Assembly: GCA_003116995.1 (NCBI GenBank)
Contig: BDSL01000015.1
Span: forward strand, 124,001-188,000
Source of the DNA: Yamagishiella unicocca
Lineage: Eukaryota; Chlorophyta; Chlorophyceae; Chlamydomonadales; Volvocaceae
DNA: 64,000 bases
Direction of reading: 5' to 3'
Below the pieces are notes generated by a model that was not told the origin of the DNA, did no database searches, and saw only the letters and a program-made list of their open reading frames with translations. This document shows, piece after piece, positions 1 to 11,172 of the stretch. Numbering within the stretch: position 1 is the stretch's first letter; every line of letters begins with the position of its first letter. The position numbers were made by a program, and so were the translations under genes.

Positions 1-84
1 TCCGCCTCCCATCGCTGGGTCGTGCGCCATGACAATCAATTTCCTCGGTGACAGCTTATCGGTAAAGTAACGACCCAACATATG

Positions 85-89
85 GTTAC
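85..89 (-). other. TGTAA 3'-end signal for the PsbTn-like gene
   Basis: TGTAA on the minus strand, about 220 bases after the stop codon. TGTAA is the usual volvocine polyadenylation signal. The assignment is inferred from position. Confidence 0.4.
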
Positions 90-307
90 ACATACTCTTC
101 TCAGGTAGGCTTGCCAAGCTTGCTCAGCAATGGCGGTCGCCAAAATTGTGTACAAATGTACGAGGTGAGGTCAAAACCCCTGGCATGCCGAGTATCCGGG
201 GCCAGTCAAGGCGCTATGCTGCGGCTGCCATTAGTTGGGGGGCCATCCAGCCGTCCCGCAAGCCTTCTCCCCAGCGTGTCCCGCAAACGTGAATCCGCTG
301 TGTACGA

Positions 308-1155
308 TTACTGGGCGGGCTTGGCGCTGTTCTTCAGGCAGACCTTGGCGGTCGGGTTCGACGCGCACACGACCTGCTTGACGGAAGCCTGCATGCCACA
401 AGAAGAATCTCTGGTAAGAAATGTGTGTTGCATGACACGAGTCAACGGAAGGCATGAAAACAAGACCCACACGCATTTTGGCCATGCTGTCGAACAGATC
501 ACGTGCACATGCCCCGACATTATAATATCCGTATCTAAGCATGCCCGCTGGATAACGGTGCTGTGTATGTACACCCCCTGCGGTCCCCTGCAAGATTGAC
601 ACTACTGACCTCAGCGTTGGCAGCCGAGACGTTGGTCAGGGCAACCACAGCCGAGGCCAGGGCAACCATGACGACCTGGGCGATCTTGGGCTTCTGCGCA
701 AGCACAGGATACGGTAGTGTCCATTAGTTATGTAGGAACTCAATGCATGATTTACAGGCCTTCACAGTTAAGTATACGGCCTGAAAAATTTCGCATCGAA
801 ATGGTATGCAGAGCGCGCGCACGCTGAGAGATGCCGAGTGCCGAGCCACCGGAAAAATGGACCCATAACTAACGCGCTTAGGACAGTATTATGCAAGTAG
901 AGAGCAATCACGATAGATAGCTGTATGGGTTCAACGAGGAAAATCTGGCGAGGACTGCCAGGAGGCACCCCAGATTATCCAGCCGAAGGCTGTTCCCCAT
1001 ATCCGCGTGCATGCGGCTTCGCCGAGGGCGTTCAGCCAACACTTCACGCCTTATCAACACACCTGGGCCTCGGTCTTCTGGGCGCGCACGACAACGGCAG
1101 CGCGGGCGGGCTTGGCCGCGGAAATGGGCTTGGCCTGGACACGGGCGGCGATCAT
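308..1155 (-). CDS. psbTn: PsbTn-like photosystem II lumen protein (5 kDa type)
   Basis: Three exons on the minus strand, 1063-1155, 610-693 and 308-388, join in phase 0 with donors GTGTGT and GTCAGT and acceptors GCGCAG and ATGCAG, giving 85 residues. Residues 1-31 are rich in Ala, Lys, Arg and Val and look like a chloroplast transit peptide. Residues 32-59 carry a hydrophobic stretch (VVMVALASAVVAL) ending in SAANA, a typical thylakoid signal-peptidase site. The mature part of about 27 residues contains CASNPTAKVC. Plant nuclear-encoded PsbT (PsbTn) has a lumenal peptide of similar size with C-x8-C spacing and a PTAK core, so the match in size, targeting and motif is specific. The role would be a small extrinsic photosystem II subunit in the thylakoid lumen; the two cysteines may form a disulfide. 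No long open frame reveals this gene. The alternative is an unrelated small lumenal protein. Confidence 0.68.
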
Positions 1156-2213
1156 TTTTGCTGGTGTGGAAACGAATTACACAACAACGATGTAGGGGTG
1201 ATGTGATCGGGGCCTGTGACGAGGCTCAATTCTGCAGCGAGCTGGCTTTCATCCTCGATCAGCATAGATTGTACGGAGATAAGGCCTAGAACCCATGGAA
1301 AGGTCCAATCGGAATGACAATCTTGCATGTAATATCCATGTCTAAACTCATCCTGTTGCCTGTTTATGAATGGCACAGCCGGCATGTGGAGATGCTGTGT
1401 TAGAGAGTGAGCTATACTTGAATTCCGCTACAATGTGAACAAGGCGAAAGCGCGAACTGTCTGCCACTGGAGCAGTAAATCGTGCACATTTTTGTGCATT
1501 ATAGATAATTTATATGGGTGGGTCCAGGAAGAGCAGCAAAAGGGGCAGGGCGCCACGTAAGCATTCCGCACCCGGGTGACACAAAACGTGTACGTATCAT
1601 TGCATCGCTTTCGTTTGACTGGAAACGCTCCTAGCGCACATAACACTGCAAACAGCTCCCCAAACCTGCGGAGACTGGTACGTGGTACCCCTCAGTGCTT
1701 GAAGAACTACCCTAGGGCACGCGAACGTGGATTGTGAAAACGGGAAAGCTTTCCTTGTTTTGAAGTAAAAGTGCAACCGATACGATGGGGTACCGGTATT
1801 GCGTTCAGCAACCTGCCAACCCATTGCTGTGACCCAAGGGTCTCACCCTAAACTTGGCTGATATGCCGCAATTGATATCCCCCTATTTCACAGAACTTTC
1901 ACGGCCAGCATGCTTGCACGTTACGGCTAGAATGTCGACGCGTCGTTTTACATCGCAGCTACCTACGGACGCCTCCTTACAAGCAGGATGATGGAGCTCC
2001 CAGGAGCCTACTCACAGCAGCCTCAAAAAGGTGTTTTTGTCGTCACGATGCTGGCTTATCTGTCTCAGCAAATTCGTGGCCGGCAAGTTACGGTGTTCCA
2101 AGCTCCGGCCCTGCCCGACCTGGCCCGACGAGCGAGCACCCACCCTCACCGCCCTGCAACCGCGGCAGCAAAAAACGAACGTATCCATTGCATTTCAGTT
2201 CATCATGTTAATT
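1156..2213. other. Intergenic, no gene seen
   Basis: Upstream region of the PsbTn-like gene and downstream region of the ankyrin-like gene. No exon with coding character, RNA gene or repeat was recognised. The promoter of the PsbTn-like gene should lie just above 1155, but no sequence element can be named. Confidence 0.4.
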
Positions 2214-2218
2214 TTACA
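2214..2218 (-). other. TGTAA 3'-end signal for the ankyrin-like gene
   Basis: TGTAA on the minus strand, 276 bases after the stop at 2494; a plausible volvocine polyadenylation signal. Confidence 0.4.
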
Positions 2219-2493
2219 TCCGTGCGTTGCGACTCTATCCATCAACCAAAGCGCAACCCCAACCCGTTCCCATCACCACCACTTTCCTCTCGGCTCCCGA
2301 TTGCGAAACGTCTGGGCGGTTCGCCTTTTCTGAGCCGTCGGTTTTCCTGTCCTGCCACTGTCCATACTAGTGTCAGGCGATGCGCCTGTTGGCTGTATCT
2401 TTGAAGGTCTGGAGCGCACTGTGACGAACACTACTACTAGCGCGTCCCCTCGCGTCGCCCTACGCGCCCTTTTCCTCACATACAACATCAACA

Positions 2494-5400
2494 TCACGGC
2501 AGCGGCAGGGGCTTCTGCTTGTCCAGCTGCCGCGCCCGCTGCGCCAACGCCTCCCGCCACCTGGCCTCCCTCAGGCCACCCTCCGCGACGCCCTCAGGCA
2601 AGTACTCCAGCTCCGGCAGCCCCAGCTCAGAATTCAGCTCCAGCAGCAATTCATGGCCGCCCGCAGCTTGGAAGTAATGGTTCCGGAGCGAGTACACCAT
2701 CCTTGGCACTCTTGGCAGCCCAAGGCTGCTGGTGGAGAGGCGGTCCGACGACGGCTCGTCTTCGGACTTGTCATCAGCTGCCGGGGCGGCCTGCAGGTCG
2801 CCCAGCGCGCGCAACATGGCTCGGAGGTGAGAATCAGCCGCTGACTTGAAGCCAGAGCGGAGGGCGGTGTGGTACGGCAGCCAGGAGCGTGCGGATTCAA
2901 GCAGGAGAGCGCGCCTGCTGGTTGCGGCCGCAAGCAAGCGGGGAAGGGGGGCAGTAAGCACTTTGGGGTGGCTGCGACGAGGTGGCGCGGCGGCTCCGGA
3001 GCCTGCCGCGTGCGCGCACCATGGGCTCCATGCGATGCATAAATGCTGCAGGACACATACATCTGGAGAGGTGGAGGGACAGGGGACTCCGGAACCAACC
3101 GACGCAAAGAATGCCAGCAACCGACAGCGTGCCGCAGTCTCAAGGGCAATGCCGCTCGTCCAGGATGGCGCGGTAGGTACGGAGGCAGCCAGGCCGGCAG
3201 CAGACTTACCGGCTCGCATACAACATCGCCAGCTCCACCAGTTCCTGCCGGTGGCCGTAGCGACAGACGCGGTGCAGCGGCGTGGCCTCACAGACCGTGT
3301 CCTGCACGCTGAGCAGCTGCCGCCAGCGGTGCGCACCCACCACCTCGATCACCTCCTGCGGTGCAATGAATGCACATGATCAGCAAGCACGGCATGATGT
3401 GACGTGACAGCCTCAGCCTCGCCCCTGGGCACGCACAGCACGCATGGGTCGCACATCGCAGATACCACTCAAGGGCGTGTCGCGCGTAAATCAATCAACA
3501 CCAACTTCAAAATTTCCGTACCACCCCACCTTGATCATTTCCACGACCGCTGACTGCGGCACGGGCACGTCAACATCCGCAAAGCTCGGCGGGGGCCATG
3601 TCGAGGGGTCCTTCAAGTGTGTGAAGGGGGTGACCAGCCAGTGCGCCAGGCACTGCCCGTTTTCCAGCCGCATGCCCAGCAAGTGGTCCACCGGCACGGA
3701 CCGCAGCAGCTCGCGCCAGTCGACCCGCACCGTAGATAGGCGCTCCGGCGGCGCCTCTGCCAGGGAGAGCAGGAAGTTGACGACCCGGTCACGGCTGGGC
3801 TCCCAGGGCTTGGGCGCGCCGCGGGGCTGCTTTGCGGTGGGCGCCTCTTCGGCGCTAGCAGCCGTGGCGGGAGGCTCGGAGGGCGGCTGGGGCAGAGGGT
3901 TCAGCCGTGGATATTGTGGTTGGGCCTCTACCGGCTGTCCTTGATGACGTGTGTGCGGCTGCGGTGGCGGCTGCGGCTGGGCCAGAGGACCGCGTGGCGC
4001 TGTGCTCGGTCCGGGCGCCATGCGAAACGGAGCGCTTGCCTCGGCCGCTGGGCCCTCGCTGCCGCCTTCGCCGCCGTTGCCCGCGTCACCCACGCCACCC
4101 GCCCGCCGACTGAATTTATGAACGTGCCATGCCTCTGCGGCCGGCTCGGTGAGGACCTCCAGCGCCACGATGCCGCCATCAGAGTCCCTGAATTTCTGGG
4201 TCCGGGAGGCAATGCCCTCCACCTTCGTCGCCATTGCGAGCGTCAGCTTATGCACCTGGACGGGGGTTTGAGAGGAAACCCGTAGGTTGGAATTGAGTGA
4301 TAAGTATAGCTAACTAGACATAATTGGGGGCACGAGGCAGGCCGCAAACACACCCATGCATGCCTACCATAGCAGGTTACGTGTCAAACTGTTGCGCCCA
4401 TAGGATCCATTCTGTCCATATGGTGCTGGGCATTGAGCCCTCATGCCAGCCTAAATGCTTGCACCTTCGGCCGAATGCCCTTTCTCTTCCCCCACGGCGA
4501 GTAACCGATTGCTTTTTTTGTAAAGCCTACGCACATATCCCGCCCCCCCCCACACACCTCGAACTCCCCCCCCCACACCGCTCTGGCCAGGTAGTTCACC
4601 CGACCGCCTTCAGGAGTTAGGAATTGGGTGTCTTGTACGCTTGTTTTGCAGCTGTGAGCTGTCGGTTGCGGCTCCGCGGCTTCTCAATAGCAAGGCGGCG
4701 CCGTTCAAGCCATACGACCTAAACGGCAGCTCGCAGGTGGCGCTTGCTAACGTATCTCGTCCCCAATGTAACGGTCTGTAAACATATCCGGGCTGGGACG
4801 GCGCCGGGCTTCACCGCGTCTCGCCGCACCATTCCCCACTCCGCTTTCCGTATCACACGCTACCGCATAATAGTTTGTTCCTTTTCCTCTAACAGGACGC
4901 CGACAGGCCACCCCCACAAGTTTCTCGGTAGTCCATCCGAGTGCTCCAACATGCGCCCGCAACCACTTGTCTGACGACTATATATGCGCCAGCAACACTG
5001 CCTATGTCGTGTAACTTGGGTCCTTACGCCCCCCTCCCCACCCCACACACGGGTTTTCCTTGCAACCCCACACACCGGTCTTTATGCCACCCCCCCACAC
5101 ACACATACCCCCCCCCCCCACATACAAAACGCCACCACAGCATGATCCGTCTTCCCCCGGTCCACCTTCAGACGTTCAGAGCCCCCCGCGCTCACCCCTC
5201 TCACCCCTCTCACCTGCCAGAAGTCGTGGTTTTGGGTCTTACAAGAGTCCTCCTCCTCGCCGTATTTGTACGTCCTTGTACACGACGCGCAGCGCTTGTT
5301 GTACACAACGACGCTGTACCACCTGACGCCCAGGTGCTCTCCCAGCAGGAGCGGCATGGGGCTGCGCGTGGTGTTGTCTGCAATTTGTTTCGTTCCGGCG

Positions 5401-7021
5401 GGGCGGCGGGGGCTGGAGTCGACACACACGCCACATGAGGCGAGGGTATGGTGCACGCAAGCGCGGAATGGGGCAGTGTTGTCGCCGCCATACGCAGCGG
5501 TCAGTCGCGAGCCGTATGGGCGCAAGCTTGTAGATGAACGAGCTCACCGCATCTACCGCATCGCCAAAGCCAAAAGCCCGAAGAAGGGACTTGGAGGAGG
5601 CGGACAGCGAGAAGGCTACAATAAATGTAGATAGGACGGCCCTCCAGGCAGCGCGGTTGCTACTTACTCGAGTTCAAACGGCTCCCACGCGGCTTGCCGT
5701 GCGTTAGAAAAAATCGGCTGATGCCACCAGTAGTGCATGGGTTCTCGTCGCCCTTGGCCGGGTCCACCCACTCAGCCGGCAGCTCCAGCTCCGAAACCTT
5801 GTCTGGCTGTTCGCACAGCCCCAGCAGCAGCAGTCCGACTGCCAGCCTCGCCGTGCTGTGCTCCCACCCCGAGCTCTGAAGCTGCGTAACAATAGTGCCG
5901 CACCAACCCACTTGATTCAGCTCAAATTTCCCGACCTCCGCTGCTCCCTTGACGCGTAACGGCGTCGACTGCGGTGGAGGCGGCGCCATCAACGGCGGCG
6001 CCATTAGCTGCGGCTGGTGCTCCTGGTACTGCTGGTGCTCCTGGTACTGCTGGTGCTCCTGGTACTGCTGGTGCTCCTGGTACTGCTGGTGCTCCTGGTA
6101 AAGCTGGTGCTCCTGGTACTGCTGGTGCTCCTGGTACTGCTGCTGGTGCTCCTGGTACTGCTGGTGCTCCTGGTACTGCTGGTGCTCCTGGTACTGCTGG
6201 TGCTCCTGGTACTGCTGGTGCTCCTGGTACTGCTGGTGCTCCTGGTACTGCTGGTGCTCCTGGTACTGCTGGTGCTCCTGGTACTGCTGGTGCTCCTGGT
6301 ACTGCTGGTGCTCCTGGTAAAGCTGGTGCTCCTGCTGGTACTGCATCGGCGGCCTCGCAACCGAACCGGCATCCGCCGCCATAATACCGTCCTGCCGGAC
6401 CGCGGCAGCCGTGGCCGATGCAACAGCCGAGGCCGATGCAACAGCCGAGGCCGATGCAACAGCCGTGGCCGATGCAACAGCTGCAGCGGCCGCGGCGGCG
6501 GCCTGCGGGCTTTGGTACGGCACTCCTCCGCTGCCTCCGCCGGGCATACCCAGGTCGGGCATCTGCTCCAGGGGCGCGCTTGGCCCGGGGGCGGCGCCAC
6601 CACCGACCCATGGGACATTCTGTCGCTGGACATTCTGTCGCTGGGCATGCTCCAAGTGCAGGGATGCAAATGCTGAGTTGCAGGCCAAGTCGGCCGCCTG
6701 CAGACATGGCTGGGTGCCGCCGTACAGGTTGCCGGTCGTAGGAACACTGCGCACGGCGGCATATGCCGGCCCCATGAGCGCCGCCCCCTGAGCATCTTGG
6801 GTTGCCGCTGAGTCAGTTATTTGGCCCGTCGTCCCGGCAGAGCAGCTGCCGCTCGGGTCGCCTCTGGCGCCGAGCCACTCCGTAGTGAGCGGAACGCCTG
6901 CCTGGCGAGGGGGGTCTGGGCTGCTGGCGGCCAGAGGCTGCTGCTGCGCTTCCTCGTTGGTGATGAAGGCGTCGATGACGTCGTCGTTGAAGGGGTCCTC
7001 CATGATGAGGCAGGCCAGCAT
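2494..7021 (-). CDS. Gln-rich repeat protein with ankyrin-like segment, function unknown
   Basis: First exon 7021-5668, starting [14 protein letters not shown] (an inner Met at 7003 is possible) and ending at a GTAAGT donor. It has an Ala/Ser/Val repeat and then about 20 copies of the pentapeptide QYQEH. An exon near 5615-5548 and one ending at 5214 ([20 protein letters not shown]; upper edge about 5361 or 5377) are coding-like, but their mutual phase is not resolved. The 3' part is secure: 4255-3530, 3355-3210 and 2914-2494 join in consistent phases, and the exon ending at 5214 joins 4255 in phase 0. Exon 3355-3210 encodes [19 protein letters not shown], close to an ankyrin repeat; a single unit does not prove an ankyrin fold. 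The total is roughly 950 residues with no signal peptide or membrane segment. The Gln-rich block suggests a flexible interaction surface, perhaps nuclear. Nothing in it gives a specific function. It could be two genes, but the matching phase across 5213-4256 argues for one. Confidence 0.6.
4266..4286 (-). repeat. Intron 3'-end motif in the ankyrin-like gene
   Basis: On the coding strand it reads CCTACGGGTTTCCTCTCAAA, ending 10 bases before the acceptor at 4255. Together with 5047-5069 it gives this one intron both complementary forms. Confidence 0.6.
5047..5069 (-). repeat. Intron 5'-end motif in the ankyrin-like gene
   Basis: On the coding strand it reads TTGCAAGGAAAACCCGTGTG, about 145 bases after the donor at 5213. 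Confidence 0.6.
6014..6345 (-). repeat. 15-base coding tandem repeat (QYQEH)
   Basis: About 20 copies of a 15-base unit (plus strand CTGGTGCTCCTGGTA), in frame in the first exon of the ankyrin-like gene. A few units vary (GTAAAG; one insertion of CTG near 6141), and all keep the frame. Coding length should vary between strains. Confidence 0.9.
6410..6482 (-). repeat. 18-base coding repeat (Ala/Ser/Val)
   Basis: Four near-identical 18-base units (GCCGAGGCCGATGCAACA on the plus strand) encode an ASA(V/T)AV-type stretch in the first exon of the same gene. Confidence 0.75.
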
Positions 7022-7266
7022 TGGCTGGGGCCTCTATGTGCCCCCCACCGTGCGGCGGTGAAAACACGAGCAACAAGCAAGGAAAGAAAACCTCAGCAGC
7101 AGCGGCTGCTGCAGCGGCCGCACAGGCAGCGGCAGCGACAGACGCAGCAGCAGCTGCAGCAGCAGGCGCTGTGTATCCGTGCGCGACGGTAGCGTTACGC
7201 TTGCCTGCGGAGGAAGAGCGCTTGAGGCTCAGTTGCAAAGCGACGGCAGCCCTGATTGGTGGAGCG

Positions 7267-7668
7267 CTAACCACGGGTCCGGAAATTTGTCGTTGACACG
7301 TGTACGACATCACGGGTCCTTCGCGCCCGTGAGCCGTACAGGCCTAAGCCTCGAACGTTGCGCACCGAGATTCTGATCCTGTTTCGCAAGGAAACAGAAG
7401 TTGCATCAAGCAATATGCTCGGGGGAAACGACTGCAGATCTGGCGGCTCCGTTGCTTTTTTCGCAAACTGCTGACGATGCCGCAACCCAAAATACTTATC
7501 GCAATCCTGGCAAAGAGGATCTCTGCATTGGTATATTTTGAAGTATGAATGCAAGCAAGCGACCTTGTCGCTCTTTGAAGTCACAATACTGTATGGCATG
7601 TTACAGGCGCAAGGGCGGCGACAGCTGTTTTCATGCATCCTTCCTGTCCAAGCCCAAGGCGCATCCAT
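7267..7668 (-). CDS. Possible open frame of unknown origin, 133 residues
   Basis: An uninterrupted frame with a real ATG. The composition is protein-like and Cys-rich at the N-terminus (CRDPLCQDCDKYFGLRHRQQ) and uses more A/T-ending codons than the GC-rich neighbours. No family was recognised and no splice links to the flanking genes were found. It may be a decayed mobile-element or foreign fragment, or chance. Confidence 0.2.
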   Translation of the reverse strand: MDAPWAWTGRMHENSCRRPCACNMPYSIVTSKSDKVACLHSYFKIYQCRDPLCQDCDKYFGLRHRQQFAKKATEPPDLQSFPPSILLDATSVSLRNRIRISVRNVRGLGLYGSRARRTRDVVHVSTTNFRTRG

Positions 7669-8132
7669 GAGTCAGAGGAGGCCTTCCACTGGATTGCTTG
7701 TCTTAGTCGCTGTTCCTACTGCTGTCACCCGGTGCCGCCAGGTACCCGCACATCTGATTTCCCCTCCAGGCCCACTAGGCCCCTCTCTACCCTAGCTACC
7801 TTGTCCCTCCCTTTACAGGACTTCGAGCTTAAGGCACCCTATCGACGTCCTTGTGAACCTGCATCGTTGCATGCGTGCCTTGCGGACTGGGTGGATACAA
7901 GTGGGGCTGGGCTGGGACATGCCGATATGCTAGGACGGACCGCTGACGGCGAGTACACCATTACTCTGCTTTCGAATGCGGTCCCTCAAGGAACGTGAGC
8001 CGAGGTCCATGCAATTAATAGGAATAGGAACAGTGTTGTGTGCCAATGCGCCTCTTTTCCTCACATGAATGTCGCATTCCTGCTGCTGCGCATGCTATGG
8101 TCCGAACGTCCGATACATTTGGCTCGAAAGCT

Positions 8133-8444
8133 CTAACTTCCCCCAATCCTGCCTACAGAATCGCAAAGCATATATGTTAATCTTCCTGCAGCATCAGTAC
8201 TGACCCGTACAACACATCCTGTCACTTTGCGAGTTTCGCATTTTGACTTGGCGCCCCAACCAACTGTAAGCGTGTTGCCTTCTACACAGAACAAGACATT
8301 CGAGGTACATTGCCCGACACTTTTATATTCCGAAAATGGAATTTGTTGCACGGTCCACCTTGTGGTGTCTTTAGTACTCCAATACTGAGCTGCAATCTTT
8401 CCGACCTCCACAGAGCACCAACGCGGTCTGACAGTAATTGTTGA
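8133..8444 (-). pseudogene. Possible coding fragment of unknown origin
   Basis: Open from a TAA just above 8444 to the stop at 8133, about 100 residues with balanced composition (for example AAQYWSTKDTTRWTVQQIPF) and no low-complexity sequence. There is no in-frame ATG (GTG at 8411). It is AT-richer than neighbouring exons. It could be an exon of an undetected gene or a remnant of an inserted element; no family was recognised. Confidence 0.2.
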
Positions 8445-8961
8445 AGCTTAACGTAAGGGGACTTCGCGCGCGCCGCAGTGCCATGGTGTTCACCTTCCAG
8501 ATGTCGTTGGCGCTTTGGGCAGAATTAGTACCCGTTCACACAGCACCTCTTCTTCATGTCCTTGATACGTAAAGTCAGCGGGGTCGCGCTGTGCAAAACG
8601 CGCAGCACGGCTCAGCATCGCAAGCTACGTCTGTGCTTCGCCGGCTTGATGTGCACACGCGCGCCTTGGCCTGAGAAGTACATTAAGCACCCATCGAATC
8701 GCGATTGCTGGTATCTCGGCATCGTCGCCATACCGTCGGCGCACCGTCGGCGACTTTCGTGTAACACCGAACCACACTGGCGTCGCTCTCATTTGTAGTC
8801 AATGCTATCACTCGAGCCGACTCCCAATGCCGCCGGAGCGCTCCTGAACCCATTTCCAACGTCTCGCTCAACCCCTGACCTGGCCTCCAACCTCTTGCCA
8901 GGCTAATATCCGTGCCTGGCTCTCCCTGAGCTCGCCGGCGACAGGTCGCAGCGCCTCGGCC

Positions 8962-10445
8962 ATGAGCGACTTATGGGACTATGACGAGGACGAGGACCTG
9001 GTCGACGGCGGAACCTGGGATCTTCCGTCCCCGCGGGAGGTGGTTGTGGAGCACGAGGAGAACAGCACCAAAAAACGCAAGGGTGGCCGCAAAGGGGGCA
9101 ATGCGGCATCGCGGTCAAAACGGCGCGCGCCGTCACCTGTGGCGGACGTGCAGCAGCCGCTGCAGCCCATGGTCATCTCCCTGGACAGTGATGACGACGA
9201 TGACCTGGTCGTGCTGCCGTCACCGTGCCGCAGCGGGCCGGCTGGCCCGGCGGGTCACGTGACGGAGGCTGCGGGGCTGTCCAGCAAGTCCGTCATTTCC
9301 AACCTCGATCCAGCGACGCAGCGTGCTCTGGCCAAGGAGCACGCGCTACTTCAGGCTCTGCAGCAGGTGACGGACATGCAGCACCAGCCTTTCGATGACT
9401 TGGACCCAGGCCCCTTGCAAAGGCAATCACGCATGCCGCCTGTTGGGCTGTCCCGACTGACCAGCCGACTGCCTCTGGACACGCGAGGGGTCGGCGCCGG
9501 CACGGGCACTGGCACGAATGCGAGTGCGGAGCGGAGTGGCAGCGGCAGCCTCTCAGTAGGAGCAGGGGTGTCAGGCATGGCTGGCTCTTTCTACGACAAT
9601 GGCGGATCGCACCAGCCTGGGACTTCCGAGCCAGATGGCGCCGCTGCGGCTGCTGCGGTTGCGGCTGCCGGTGCTGCTGCGGCGGCAGCAGCACCTGCAG
9701 CAGCAGCGGATCGCGTGCTGCTGAGACTGGTCTGGAACAGTGGCAAGGATTGCCAGCTTATGCGAGTCGTGCGGACGGAACCGTTCTCCAAGATGGTTGA
9801 GAAGTTCAGGGAGATCGCACGGCAACGGTCGCTGTGCGGGGATCCGAACAAGATCAAGTAAGTCCGAGGGTGGGCGGGTCGAGGTGGCACTCAAAAATAA
9901 CATAGGCGAAATCCGTCCTAGTTGTAGTATGTCGGCACTGTGTCTCGCATCGGCTATCATCAGCTTTGCCTGGCAGGCAGGGGTGGGATGTAAGGGCCTC
10001 AACGAGGCAGGTCAGGTACAAGTGAGGGCCTTCAGGGCTGAGAAACATCCCTGACGTGTATTTATGGGGTCCCCTAAAACCTAGCGGACGCGCTGGGTTC
10101 GGACACGCCGCGCTGCTTCATCCCTGCGATGAAGTGCAGGCAGCGATGGTTTGAAGAGCGCTCCTGAATGACATGGTTAGGAGGCATTATGGCTCGCTGC
10201 ACATCTGCTGTGTATTGGGGCGGCTTAATCTATGCTATGGCGAGTGAAGACGTTCTGCCAAGGAACCCCGTCGGGTAACACTGACGTTCCTCCCCGCCTT
10301 CCTGTTTCGCGACCGCTTCACATCTCTCACCTCATCCGCACCCGCCAGGTTCCTGTTCGATGGGGACGACCTCGCCAAGATGCCGAACGAGACGCCTGAG
10401 ACTTTGGACATGGAGGATGACATGATGATTGATGTCAAGCTGTGA
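8962..10445 (+). CDS. SUMO-like domain (Rad60/NIP45 SLD-type) protein with SUMO-interacting motif
   Basis: Two exons, 8962-9857 and 10349-10445, join across a GTAAGT...CCAG intron into 330 residues starting MSDLWDYDEDEDL. The N-terminus is acidic, then basic (TKKRKGGRKGG, KRRAP; likely nuclear localisation). It is followed by VISLDSDDDDDLVVL, a classic hydrophobic-acidic SUMO-interacting motif. Residues 100-245 are low complexity (Gly/Ser/Ala). The last 80 or so residues form a ubiquitin-like beta-grasp: VLLRLVWNSGKDCQLMRV, then FLFDGDDLAKMPNETPETLD, ending MMIDVKL. There is no C-terminal Gly-Gly, so it is not a conjugated modifier. The arrangement (disordered nuclear N-terminus plus terminal SUMO-like domain) matches Rad60/NIP45/Esc2-like proteins, which act in SUMO-dependent genome maintenance. 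Only one SUMO-like domain is present, whereas those proteins usually have two. The function is inferred from the domain. Confidence 0.85.
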
Positions 10446-11172
10446 GGAGAGGCGAATACGGCGCTCGCCGTGGGTGGTAGCGTTGAGAACCCTTTAGTGG
10501 TTGGCACGGTCTATCCCTATCGATAGCCGGCATGAGCGCTTCCTTCCAAAGTGTCTTGGAACAGTGGCAGGCCGGCAGTCGCTGCAGGTTACAAATCGCG
10601 ATGCCGCACATTCTGCTAGGATACCGTTTTTTCGAAGTGAATGACTGGGTGCCGCGGCTAAGATGTAAATTGACGAATGGCTATATTCAGATCGCCCCCC
10701 TACCACGTTACAAGCGCTTCCACCAGGTAGGCACGCTGCTTCCCATTTACTTGAGCTTGCACTCCCGCCCTACCTGTTTACTGCCCTGCTGATAAGTGGT
10801 CGTTCACACACAACCTCTGTGATGCATGGCTAGTTGACAGCATATAAAGTGCAAAGCGACCGGTTATAGGTATATCTCGTACGCCATCTTTGGGTTAACT
10901 CGAAACCGAACTTTTTCGCTGAACTCGTCGTCTTTGCAATGAAATTTTCAGGGTTTGATAAGGCTTAACATTGCGATGTCACTGAATCAAAATGCTACTG
11001 TATACATTGCTGCACCGGTGCATGACTGTATCATTGCGCAAGGAGAGGACACGCAGTTAACGCACCGGCTCAGCGGCTATTACGTTAGCTAGTGTGAATA
11101 CATATGGGAGTGCTGCTTATCAAACTTAGCTAGCTTTCTACCGCGCCCCCTCGTGGTCGGGACCCAGTAATC
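10446..11172 (+). other. Intergenic, downstream of SUMO-like gene and upstream of kinase gene
   Basis: It contains TGTAA at 10664-10668, about 220 bases after the stop, a good candidate polyadenylation signal. The remainder should hold the promoter of the kinase gene at 11173; no core element could be named. Confidence 0.5.

Larger units (their letters stand above)
7022..8961. other. Intergenic between two divergent genes
   Basis: This 1.9 kb separates the minus-strand ankyrin-like gene from the plus-strand SUMO-like gene and must hold both promoters. CAG-rich sequence at 7095-7170 is likely 5' leader of the former. Two weak minus-strand open frames are listed separately; nothing else is supported. 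Confidence 0.5.

Noticed and set aside
4620..4770. A minus-strand exon-like stretch ([17 protein letters not shown]) in the ankyrin-like gene
   Set aside because: No good donor, and exons ending at 5214 and starting at 4255 already join in phase 0 without it.
6017..6676. Leu/Val-rich 219-residue plus-strand frame
   Set aside because: It is the shadow of the QYQEH coding repeat on the other strand.
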